From assembly GCA_021776145.1 (NCBI GenBank), contig JAJFGM010000741.1, positions 1-6,892 of the forward strand: 6,892 nucleotides of DNA, in the 5' to 3' direction. The position numbers and the translations under genes are program-made. The notes under the pieces were generated by a model. It had not been told where the DNA came from and ran no database searches. It worked only from the letters and a program-made list of their open reading frames with translations. Numbering within the stretch: position 1 is the stretch's first letter; every line of letters starts with the position of its first letter. This document shows, piece after piece, positions 1 to 5,712 of this stretch. The stretch comes from Kiloniellaceae bacterium. Lineage in GTDB: Bacteria > Pseudomonadota > Alphaproteobacteria > Kiloniellales > Kiloniellaceae.

Positions 1-899
1 GGCTGGGCATCGAGCGCCACCATGACCTCGGGGGCGCAGATGGTGTCGGCAACGGTGGCGTTGGCCAACCCGGCAACGGCGACAATGTCGCCAGCCTCGG
101 CGCTCTCGACAGGCACCCGTTTCAGCCCCTGGAATGCCAAGAGCTTGGTCAGCCGCTGACCGCCGTGGCTTGCGCCATCGCGGGTCAAAACCTTGAGCGG
201 CATGTTCACGCGGGCCGTGCCGGAATGAATGCGACCGGTCAGTATGGCGCCAAGATAGGGGTCGGCCTCGAGGGTCGTGGCAAGCATGGCGAAAGGCCCT
301 ACAGCCTGCTCCACCGGCTCTGGAATATGCCGCAGAACAAGGTCAAAGAGCGCATCCATGTTCTCGCGCGGCTGCTCGAGATCGTTGACCGCCCAGCCTT
401 CCTTGGCCGATGCGAAGAGGGTCGGAAAGTCGAGCTGGTCATCGTCGGCATCAAGTGCCGCGAAGAGATCGAATACAGCGTCTTGAACCCAAAAGGGGCG
501 GGCATCGGGTTTGTCGGTCTTGTTGACGACGACAATCGGCTTCAGACCGCGCGAAAGTGCCTTCGCGGTGACGAATTTGGTCTGCGGCATCGGCCCTTCC
601 GAGGCATCCACCAGCAGCAGAACGCCGTCGACCATCGATAGGATCCGTTCGACCTCGCCACCAAAGTCGGCATGGCCGGGTGTATCGACAATATTGATGC
701 GCACGCCGCGCCAGACGACCGAGGTGCACTTGGCCAGAATTGTGATGCCGCGTTCGCGCTCCAGATCGTTGGAGTCGAGCGCCCGCTCTGCGACCTTTTG
801 ATTGGCCCGGTAGTAGCCCGACTGCTTGAGCAGCTCGTCGACCAGCGTCGTCTTGCCATGATCGACATGGGCGATAATAGCCAGATTGCGCAGGGCCAT
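1..899 (-). CDS. typA: Translational GTPase TypA/BipA, N-terminal part (cut by window edge)
   Basis: Ribosome-associated GTPase of the EF-G/LepA class, linked in other bacteria to stress and low-temperature growth and to ribosome assembly. I translated it by hand from the reverse strand; about 299 residues of a family that is usually about 605 long are visible. The G motifs are all present: G1 AHVDHGKT at 10-17, the switch I RGIT at 50-53, G3 DTPGH at 72-76, G4 NKTD at 126-129 and G5 SAK at 164-166. The LERERGITI and NKTDKPDARP context separates it from LepA and EF-G. From about residue 200 a beta-barrel domain II follows (LGAILTGRIHSGTARV). The EF-G-like domains and the BipA-specific C-terminus lie outside the window. 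The ATG at 899 gives the usual start MALRNLAIIAHVDHG but has no clear Shine-Dalgarno. An in-frame GTG at 926, with GGAA about ten bases upstream, would add nine residues. The family call is secure; the start is not. Confidence 0.95.
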   Translation of the reverse strand, partial: MALRNLAIIAHVDHGKTTLVDELLKQSGYYRANQKVAERALDSNDLERERGITILAKCTSVVWRGVRINIVDTPGHADFGGEVERILSMVDGVLLLVDASEGPMPQTKFVTAKALSRGLKPIVVVNKTDKPDARPFWVQDAVFDLFAALDADDDQLDFPTLFASAKEGWAVNDLEQPRENMDALFDLVLRHIPEPVEQAVGPFAMLATTLEADPYLGAILTGRIHSGTARVNMPLKVLTRDGASHGGQRLTKLLAFQGLKRVPVESAEAGDIVAVAGLANATVADTICAPEVMVALDAQ

Positions 900-971
900 C
901 GGCTTGGGGTTGTGTTCACTGGTCACGGTTGTTCTATTCCATCCACTTTGGCCATTTTCGTGGCCACAAAA

Positions 972-1964
972 TCAGGTCATCGTGTCGGCGAGTTGCTTTT
1001 GCAGCGATACTTCCGGCCGAGCACCGAAGTGCGCGATGATCGCGGCGGCCGCCGCGGCGCCAATGCGGGCGCAATCGTAGAGCCCCTTGCCCTGGGTATA
1101 TCCATGAAGGAATCCACTTGCGAACAGGTCGCCGGCACCGGTCGTGTCGACCACATTGTCGACCTTGGCGGCGTCAACCACGTGGACTTCCTCGCCGGAA
1201 AGCACAACGGCGCCTTTTTCGCTGCGCGTCAAGACAACGACCTGGCAATGACCGCGCACCGCCTGCAGGGCATCGTCGAACACCTCAACCTGGTACAACG
1301 AGGTGATTTCGGCTTCGTTGGCAAAAAGCAGGTCGACATGGTCACGCACCAGTTCGAGAAAACTCTCGCGATGGCGGTCGACGCAGAAAGAGTCGGAAAG
1401 GGTCAAGGAAACCTTGTTTCCGGCTTCATGGGCGATTCTCGCCGCCCGCAAGAACGCGTCTTTGGCTGGCGGAGCGTCCCACAAATATCCCTCAAGATAG
1501 GTCACTTCGGAAGCGGCGACCAGATCCGCGTCGATGTCGTTTGGTCGCAAATCCACGGCGGCGCCAAGATAGGTCGCCATGGTGCGCTGAGCATCCGGCG
1601 TCACCATCACCATGCAGCGCGCCGTCGAGGGTCCATCGACGGCGGCGGCGCTGTCGAAGGCAACCCCGCTGGCGCGAATGTCGTGACGAAAAATCTCGCC
1701 CAGTTGGTCGTCGCGCACCTTGCCGGTAAAAGCGCTGCGTCCTCCCAGGGACGCGATGCCGGCCATGGTGTTGGCGGCCGAGCCACCGGATGCCTCGATC
1801 GCGTTGCCGATTTTCCCATAGAGGTCCGTCGCCGTGGCGGCGTCGACCAGCGTCATGCTACCCTTGACCAAATTCTGTTCGGCAAGAAATTCGTCTTCGA
1901 TTTTGGCCAAAACGTCGACAATGGCATTGCCGATACCGAGCACGTCGTATGTCTTTTCCGTCAT
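972..1964 (-). CDS. PfkB-family carbohydrate/nucleoside kinase, probable adenosine kinase
   Basis: Cytosolic ribokinase-fold kinase, 330 residues, the usual length for the family. The likely reaction is ATP plus adenosine to ADP plus AMP, in purine salvage and removal of adenosine released by the methyl cycle. Visible features are an N-terminal strand with the substrate-binding GNAIVD (12-17), the first PfkB signature GGSAANTMAGIASLGG starting at residue 60, the NEAE metal/phosphate motif at 216-219, and the second signature DTTGAGD at 273-279, whose last Asp (279) is the expected catalytic base. The ATG is preceded by GGAAG at a short distance. The gene lies upstream of typA on the same strand with a gap of only 45-72 bp, so read-through is likely. 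Substrate identity within PfkB is hard to fix by eye: the overall pattern (GNAIVD, GGSAANT) resembles proteins annotated as adenosine kinase in alphaproteobacteria, but another ribokinase-family sugar kinase remains possible. Confidence 0.9.
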   Translation of the reverse strand: MTEKTYDVLGIGNAIVDVLAKIEDEFLAEQNLVKGSMTLVDAATATDLYGKIGNAIEASGGSAANTMAGIASLGGRSAFTGKVRDDQLGEIFRHDIRASGVAFDSAAAVDGPSTARCMVMVTPDAQRTMATYLGAAVDLRPNDIDADLVAASEVTYLEGYLWDAPPAKDAFLRAARIAHEAGNKVSLTLSDSFCVDRHRESFLELVRDHVDLLFANEAEITSLYQVEVFDDALQAVRGHCQVVVLTRSEKGAVVLSGEEVHVVDAAKVDNVVDTTGAGDLFASGFLHGYTQGKGLYDCARIGAAAAAAIIAHFGARPEVSLQKQLADTMT

Positions 1965-2232
1965 GAGCTTCCGCTATGGTTCGGATTGAGTCTTGGCCGG
2001 CGTCGATTTAAGGCCGGATCGCAGGCTGTTCGCGGGCGGGTGTAGCGCCGTCGCGGCACAGGGTGCGTCGTCGGCCGCCCTTCTAGCCGGACTGAGGAGC
2101 CACGGCAAGACTCATCGCAGCTCTGTCAACTTGCTCTTGCAGGCTACGACACGCATCCTTGACGCCCCGAAGCGCGGCGCGTTATCCCCTGCACAGTCCT
2201 GCCACAATCTAACTTTGATGCGTGAACGTAGT
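1965..2232. other. 268-bp divergent intergenic region between the PfkB kinase and EI24 genes
   Basis: This stretch separates two divergent genes and must hold both promoters. An open frame continues upstream of the EI24 gene through it, but its translation (rich in Ala, Gly, Arg and Ser) shows no recognisable domain. I see no tRNA, riboswitch or strong terminator. A GC-rich inverted pair (GGGCGG at 2034-2039, CCGCCC at 2075-2080) is present but has a long loop and could be chance at this GC content. Confidence 0.5.
2159..2187 (+). promoter_or_regulatory. Possible sigma70-type promoter for the EI24 gene
   Basis: TTGACG at 2159-2164 is one base from the consensus -35 box. A 17-bp spacer separates it from TTATCC at 2182-2187, a weak -10 box. 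It points towards the EI24 gene, whose start lies about 45 bp downstream. Spacing and position fit, but the -10 match is poor and such pairs occur by chance. Confidence 0.3.
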
Positions 2233-2958
2233 ATGATTAAAGCCTTAAGCCTTGCCTTCCAGCAATCCTTCGATCCGGCCTTCCGACGGGTCTTCTGGCG
2301 TTCGCTCTTGGCTTCCACCGCCACTTTCATCCTCGTCTGGCTGTTCTGCTGGCTGAGTTTGTCGTGGGCCGGCGACCTCCTCAGCGACTGGTTGGCGGAT
2401 ACCGAGCTGTGGGACTGGTTGAAATCGCTGCTGAGTTGGCTTTTCGGCGCCGGCGCCCTGGCCGGCATCATCGTCGCCAGCTTTTTTCTCTTTCCCGCCG
2501 TCATGCTCTTGGTGATGTCGCTTCTCTTGGAGGAAATCGCCCTGGCGGTCGAGAAACGGCACTATCCGAATTTGCCGCCGGCGCGGAGGCAGAAAATGCC
2601 CGAAGTCGTCTTCGATGCCGTGGTATTCGCTGCGATGACCTTGTTGGCAAATCTGGCGGCCCTGCCGTTCTACTTGTTCTTTCTGTTTTTGCCGCCGCTC
2701 ATTCCTTTTGTGTTCTATACGCTCAATGGTTATCTTTTGGGTCGGGAATACTTCGAAATGGTGGCGGTGCGTCGCCTCGACTCGCCCACCGGGAAGAAGT
2801 TGCGCAAATCTCACCGGGGCCGCGTCATCTTGGCGGGCGTGATTATCGCGTTCCTCTTGACGGTCCCCTTGGTCAACCTGATAACGCCTATTGTCGCAAC
2901 CGCATTCATGCTTCATGTATTCGAGGAGTTGCGGCGGCGCCGCGGTTTGGGTCCATGA
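2233..2958 (+). CDS. EI24-domain (CysZ-like) integral membrane protein
   Basis: Inner-membrane protein of 241 residues. The family is named after eukaryotic EI24 and includes the sulfate permease CysZ; the role of the alphaproteobacterial members is not settled. Hydrophobic segments lie at about 24-45, 66-100 (probably a hairpin), 129-163 (probably a hairpin) and 197-228. The polar loop at 165-196 contains NGYLLGREYFEMVAVRR, a conserved-looking stretch in EI24 proteins, and the C-terminus is short and basic (EELRRRRG). I chose the ATG at 2233 because MIKALSLAFQQSF matches the usual family start. An ATG at 2218 (five residues longer) is also possible; neither has a strong Shine-Dalgarno. The open frame reaches back to 1993 without domain content. 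No cys genes are nearby, so a sulfate-transport role is not supported by context. The family call is good; the function is unknown. Confidence 0.85.
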   Translation: MIKALSLAFQQSFDPAFRRVFWRSLLASTATFILVWLFCWLSLSWAGDLLSDWLADTELWDWLKSLLSWLFGAGALAGIIVASFFLFPAVMLLVMSLLLEEIALAVEKRHYPNLPPARRQKMPEVVFDAVVFAAMTLLANLAALPFYLFFLFLPPLIPFVFYTLNGYLLGREYFEMVAVRRLDSPTGKKLRKSHRGRVILAGVIIAFLLTVPLVNLITPIVATAFMLHVFEELRRRRGLGP

Positions 2959-3035
2959 CCGGCCAAAAGGCGACGTGCCGGGTATCGCGGGTTTTAGCCA
3001 AGTGCACCGAGTGACGATGTCGTTGTGGCGCTTTG

Positions 3036-3040
3036 AAGGA
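3036..3040 (+). promoter_or_regulatory. Ribosome binding site of the bactofilin gene
   Basis: AAGGA lies nine bases before the ATG at 3050 and fixes that start, which also gives the expected short N-terminus MFGKRK. Confidence 0.6.
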
Positions 3041-3049
3041 ACAGCATAG

Positions 3050-3700
3050 ATGTTCGGCAAGCGAAAGATCCCTGCAAAACCCAGCGCCACGGCGCCCTTG
3101 AAGCCGATCGAGCGGGAAGTCGTGCGGCCGCCCGAGACAGCGGCGTTCGAAGCACAGGCTTTGGGCGCCCGCCGCGATGCGCCGGAAGCCCCGCCCGCCG
3201 GCAGCGGCAGCGAGGGCCGCAAGCTTGTCGTTGGACGCGAAATCTGCCTCACCGGCGAAATCAAAGCCTGTGAAAAACTGGTCGTCGAAGGTCGAGTCGA
3301 AGCCGATCTCACCGACAGCCAATTTCTCGAAATCACCGAGCCCGGCTATTTCAAGGGCAACGCCGTGGTTCAGAATTGCGAGATCAGTGGCATCTTCGAC
3401 GGCGAGCTCATGGTGCACGGTTCCCTTCTGCTCGAGAGAACGGGCCGCATCAACGGCAGTGTCTACTATGGCGAGCTCACTGTCGAACGCGGTGGCCGCA
3501 TCAACGGCACCATGGAGAAGGTCGAGCTCGATACCAAGACGGCCGCCGACGCGGGTCAGCCCGGCGCGGCGGTCAGTTCGACAGGCAGTGGGAAGTTCCC
3601 GCGCCGAGCCACACCGCTGCAATCCGACGCCGAACCGCCGGCGGAAACGCCCGATCATGGCGGCAGGGCCCGGGGCCTTGCCGAATCCGGCACCGGCTGA
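3050..3700 (+). CDS. Bactofilin (polymer-forming cytoskeletal protein)
   Basis: Bactofilins polymerise without nucleotide into membrane-associated filaments that position cell-wall or morphogenesis enzymes. This 216-residue protein has the expected three-part plan. The disordered, Pro/Ala-rich N-terminal tail covers about 1-57. A right-handed beta-helix core follows at about 58-160, seen as short repeating strands with Gly turns (LVVEGRVEADL, ISGIFDGELMVHGSLLLERTG, RINGSVYYGELTVERGGRINGTM). The Pro/Arg-rich C-terminal tail runs from about 161. The first residues MFGKRK resemble, from memory, the short hydrophobic/cationic membrane-targeting sequence reported for Caulobacter BacA. The core repeat GRINGS/GRINGT at 132-137 and 149-154 is typical. 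It lies 91 bp after the EI24 gene and 21 bp before the lipoprotein gene. No M23 peptidase, a frequent bactofilin neighbour, is seen in this window. The family call is firm; the cellular structure it builds is unknown. Confidence 0.93.
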   Translation: MFGKRKIPAKPSATAPLKPIEREVVRPPETAAFEAQALGARRDAPEAPPAGSGSEGRKLVVGREICLTGEIKACEKLVVEGRVEADLTDSQFLEITEPGYFKGNAVVQNCEISGIFDGELMVHGSLLLERTGRINGSVYYGELTVERGGRINGTMEKVELDTKTAADAGQPGAAVSSTGSGKFPRRATPLQSDAEPPAETPDHGGRARGLAESGTG

Positions 3701-3721
3701 CGGCGGTCGCGGGGCCGATAG

Positions 3722-4231
3722 ATGCGTGGGGCGAACCTGATCAGCGGAACCTTGCGTCTGGTATTGCTGTGCGGACTGCTTGTGGCCTGTGTCCAGCCGC
3801 AACCGAAAGACCCTGGCGAAGCGCGGCAGGCCGATTCACAGTCTGCGACGAGCCGGGCCGACCCAGCCCAAATCAGCGCGGCTCAATCCAACGCACAGGA
3901 TCCCGAAGGCGCCTCGCCGGCAAGGAACGCGGAACGTGCGGCGGAGAACGCCGCCCTGCCGAAAGCGCCGCCGATCGACGACGATCCGAATAGGCTGATT
4001 GGCCTCGAACCCGACGAATTGGCGGAGACGCTCGGTACGCCTGAACTGATCCGCCAGGAAGCACCGGCGGAGATCTGGCAATACCGTATCGGCGCTTGTG
4101 TCTTCGACATCTTTTTGTACGACCGGCGCGTCGCCTACCTGGAAGCCCGCGACCGACAAGCCCACGTCCTCGACACCCGCAGCTGCCTCAACCAGCTGCT
4201 GCGTGCCCGTATGCAGGCGCCCTTGGGATAA
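3722..4231 (+). CDS. Small outer-envelope lipoprotein, function unknown
   Basis: A 169-residue predicted lipoprotein. A basic N-terminus and hydrophobic stretch lead to the lipobox L20-V21-A22-C23, so Cys23 should be lipidated after signal peptidase II cleavage. The residue after Cys is Val rather than Asp, which under the E. coli rule favours outer-membrane sorting (inference). Residues 24-88 are low-complexity linker rich in Ala, Gln, Asp and Pro. A compact C-terminal domain (about 90-169) contains LIGLEPDELAETLGTPELI, then EIWQYRIGACVFDIFLY. This recalls small alphaproteobacterial lipoproteins with a G-x-P turn and W-x-Y motif, perhaps with a BamE/SmpA-like fold. Cys126 and Cys155 could form a periplasmic disulfide. 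The start is 21 bp after the bactofilin stop, suggesting one transcript. It converges on nth with 21 bp between the stops. Confidence 0.82.
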   Translation: MRGANLISGTLRLVLLCGLLVACVQPQPKDPGEARQADSQSATSRADPAQISAAQSNAQDPEGASPARNAERAAENAALPKAPPIDDDPNRLIGLEPDELAETLGTPELIRQEAPAEIWQYRIGACVFDIFLYDRRVAYLEARDRQAHVLDTRSCLNQLLRARMQAPLG

Positions 4232-4252
4232 GGGCTGGCGGCACCACGACGG

Positions 4253-5005
4253 TCAGAGCCCGGCCCTTCTTTTCGGCCGCGGCTTGTCGCCAAGCTTTTT
4301 CTTGACCCTGGCCTTTGTCCCGCCGGCCAACGGCGCCTCGAAAGTCGTCTTCGCCTTGTAACCGCAGATATCGCGGATACAGCAGTTCGGGCACTCCGGC
4401 TTGCGGGCCTTGCAGGTATAGCGGCCATGCAGAATCAGCCAGTGGTGGGCGTGCAGCTTGCGTCCAGGCGGAACGGCTTTTTCGAGTTTGCTTTCGACCG
4501 CGTCGGGGGTTTTTCCTGGCGCCAGGCCCGTGCGGTTGCCGACACGGAAAATGTGCGTATCGACCGCGATGGTGGGGTGCCCGAAGGCGACATTCATAAC
4601 GACATTGGCGGTCTTGCGCCCAACGCCGGGCAAGCTCTGCAACGCGTCGCGGTCCTCGGGCACGGCGCTGCCGAAGTCATTGATAAGGCGCCTCGACAAG
4701 GCAATGACGTTCTTTGCCTTGGTGTTGAAGAGACCGATGGTCTTGATGTGCTGCTTTAATTCGCCCTCGCCCAGGGCCAGCATCTTTTCTGGCGTGTCGA
4801 CGATCTTGAAAAGCTCGCGCGTCGCCTTGTTGACACCAACATCGGTGGCCTGCGCCGAAAGCACCACGGCCACCAGAAGCGTGTAGGGATTGACGTATTC
4901 CAGCTCGCTTCGCGGCTCGGGCAGGACGTCGGAGAGGCGATCGAAAAGGATTGCGATGTCGGCTTTTTTCATGGTGTCGCAGTCTAGACTCATTTCCAAC
5001 GGCAT
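4253..5005 (-). CDS. nth: Endonuclease III (base-excision DNA glycosylase/AP lyase)
   Basis: Bifunctional HhH-GPD glycosylase that removes oxidised pyrimidines and nicks the abasic site by beta-elimination. In the 250-residue form the signatures are LLSAQATD-type helix (VVLSAQATD, 47-55), the helix-hairpin-helix LPGVGRKTA with catalytic Lys131, VDTHIFR with catalytic Asp149, and a [4Fe-4S] cluster Cys198-X6-Cys205-X2-Cys208-X5-Cys214. Subtracting 11 gives K120, D138 and C187/194/197/203, the E. coli Nth numbering as I recall it, so Met12 (ATG at 4972) aligns with the classical start. However, the upstream ATG at 5005 has the better ribosome site, so I list the longer form. A basic tail of about 36 residues follows the cluster (KARVKKKLGDKPRPKRR), longer than in E. 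coli (211 residues), and may aid DNA binding. All catalytic and cluster residues are intact. Confidence 0.96.
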   Translation of the reverse strand: MPLEMSLDCDTMKKADIAILFDRLSDVLPEPRSELEYVNPYTLLVAVVLSAQATDVGVNKATRELFKIVDTPEKMLALGEGELKQHIKTIGLFNTKAKNVIALSRRLINDFGSAVPEDRDALQSLPGVGRKTANVVMNVAFGHPTIAVDTHIFRVGNRTGLAPGKTPDAVESKLEKAVPPGRKLHAHHWLILHGRYTCKARKPECPNCCIRDICGYKAKTTFEAPLAGGTKARVKKKLGDKPRPKRRAGL

Positions 5006-5009
5006 GAAA

Positions 5010-5016
5010 TCACCCT
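5010..5016 (-). promoter_or_regulatory. Ribosome binding site supporting the upstream nth start
   Basis: On the minus strand AGGGTGA is followed by four bases and the ATG at 5005. No comparable site precedes the ATG at 4972, so this site argues for the 11-residue longer Nth. Sequence alignment to other Nth proteins argues for the shorter one. Confidence 0.45.
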
Positions 5017-5075
5017 ACTGCCCGCGGCGCGGATTGCTGTAGGATCGCTGAGTCGGGATTGCAACCGGCGAACTC

Positions 5076-5084
5076 GGAAGGGAG
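5076..5084 (+). promoter_or_regulatory. Ribosome binding site of the DUF2244 gene
   Basis: The purine run GGAAGGGAG ends ten bases before the TTG at 5095. It is the only good Shine-Dalgarno in the region and supports a TTG start, since no ATG or GTG lies in frame before the conserved domain begins. Confidence 0.45.
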
Positions 5085-5094
5085 CCGGCGAAAA

Positions 5095-5655
5095 TTGAAC
5101 CACGCGTTTGATAGGAGCGATCCGCAAGAAGGCGCCGAGCAGACCGCCGAAACGCTTTACTTCGATGCCGAGTTGACCCCGCATCGTTCGCTCAGCCCGC
5201 GAGGGTTCCTGTTTCTGATGAGTGCCATCTGTGGCCTGAGTTTTGCCGCCGGATTCGGCTTTTTCCTCGCCGGCGCCTGGCCGGTGGTGGGATTCCTCGG
5301 GGCCGACGTGCTGCTGATCTATCTGGCCTTCCGCATCAACTATCGCCGCGGACGCATGCGCGAGACCCTGCGCCTGACTCGCGACCTGCTGACGGTTCAG
5401 CGCTTCGATTGTCGGGGCCGAACGGCGAGCTGGAAATTCGAGCCGACTTGGCTGCAAGTTTTGACGGACGCGGTGTCCGACGACAGCCGGCCGCTGGTCC
5501 TGCGGTCGCATGGAAACAGCGTCGCCATCGGAGCCTTCCTGACGCCCGAGGAACGTGGCGAGCTGGCGGCGGCGCTGCAAGAAGCCCTGCAATTGGCGCG
5601 CTCGGCTCCTAGAGCAGATCCTGGTCACATGGAATCGCAAGCGGCGATCCATTGA
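5095..5655 (+). CDS. DUF2244 family membrane protein
   Basis: An inner-membrane protein of unknown function, 186 residues from TTG 5095 (an alternative TTG at 5059 adds 12). The domain begins with LYFDAELTPHRSLSPRGF at about 21-38, the hallmark N-terminal PHRSL motif of the family. Two closely spaced transmembrane helices follow (about 39-60 and 62-81), making a hairpin. A soluble C-terminal beta-rich domain then contains RFDCRGRTASWKFEPTWLQV and ends with IGAFLTPEERGELAAAL, where the family normally finishes soon after. The last 14 residues, RADPGHMESQAAIH, and the stop are encoded by a palindromic repeat and are probably not part of the ancestral protein. The gene is divergent from nth across about 90 bp and convergent with dapB. 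The domain call is confident, the start moderate, the function unknown. Confidence 0.85.
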   Translation: MNHAFDRSDPQEGAEQTAETLYFDAELTPHRSLSPRGFLFLMSAICGLSFAAGFGFFLAGAWPVVGFLGADVLLIYLAFRINYRRGRMRETLRLTRDLLTVQRFDCRGRTASWKFEPTWLQVLTDAVSDDSRPLVLRSHGNSVAIGAFLTPEERGELAAALQEALQLARSAPRADPGHMESQAAIH

Positions 5656-5673
5656 CCCGGTGGTTCTGCTCTA
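5610..5673. repeat. 64-bp imperfect palindrome overlapping the DUF2244 3' end (REP-like element or terminator)
   Basis: The left arm (5610-5638) and right arm (5644-5673) are reverse complements over about 25 positions. The outer stem is TAGAGCAGA (9 bp); inner paired blocks are CC, GGTCA, ATGG and ATCGC, separated by single-base bulges and one small internal loop around a 5-base loop. This is far beyond chance. It sits between convergent genes and contains the DUF2244 stop codon (5653-5655). No clear T-run follows either arm, so classical intrinsic termination is not evident, although the hairpin may still act as a bidirectional terminator. The AGAGCA...TGCTCT ends recall, from memory, dispersed intergenic palindromes of alphaproteobacteria. 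The copy number in this genome cannot be seen here. Confidence 0.8.
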
Positions 5674-5712
5674 ACTATTTGATGTAGCGCAGATATAGAG
5701 CCGCCTTATGCC

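Noticed and set aside
950..966. TGGCCA-TTTTCG-TGGCCA hairpin between the kinase gene and typA as a terminator
   Set aside because: The stem is only 6 bp and no T-run follows on the minus strand, so it is too weak to call.
672..2045. A 457-codon plus-strand open frame, longer than the kinase gene it overlaps
   Set aside because: It is antisense to the PfkB kinase and the start of typA, both of which carry full family signatures. Its translation shows no domain, and long antisense frames are common in GC-rich DNA.
2124..2129. Perfect TTGACA on the minus strand upstream of the kinase gene
   Set aside because: No -10-like hexamer lies at 16-18 bp spacing, so a promoter is not supported.
1993..2232. 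An 80-residue N-terminal extension of the EI24 protein
   Set aside because: The open frame is continuous but the residues have no family content and would fill the divergent promoter region. MIKALSLAFQQSF is the natural start.
2245..3336. A 363-codon minus-strand open frame across the EI24 and bactofilin genes
   Set aside because: The translation is rich in Arg, Gln and Pro with no recognisable domain, and lies opposite two well-supported genes.
4232..4261. GGGCT...AGCCC inverted repeat between the lipoprotein gene and nth as a terminator
   Set aside because: It has only a 5-bp stem with a 20-base loop and no T-run, and it overlaps the nth stop codon.
5036..5064. TTGCAA-17-TACAGC on the minus strand as an nth promoter
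   Set aside because: The spacing is right but the hexamers match the consensus poorly; it is probably chance.
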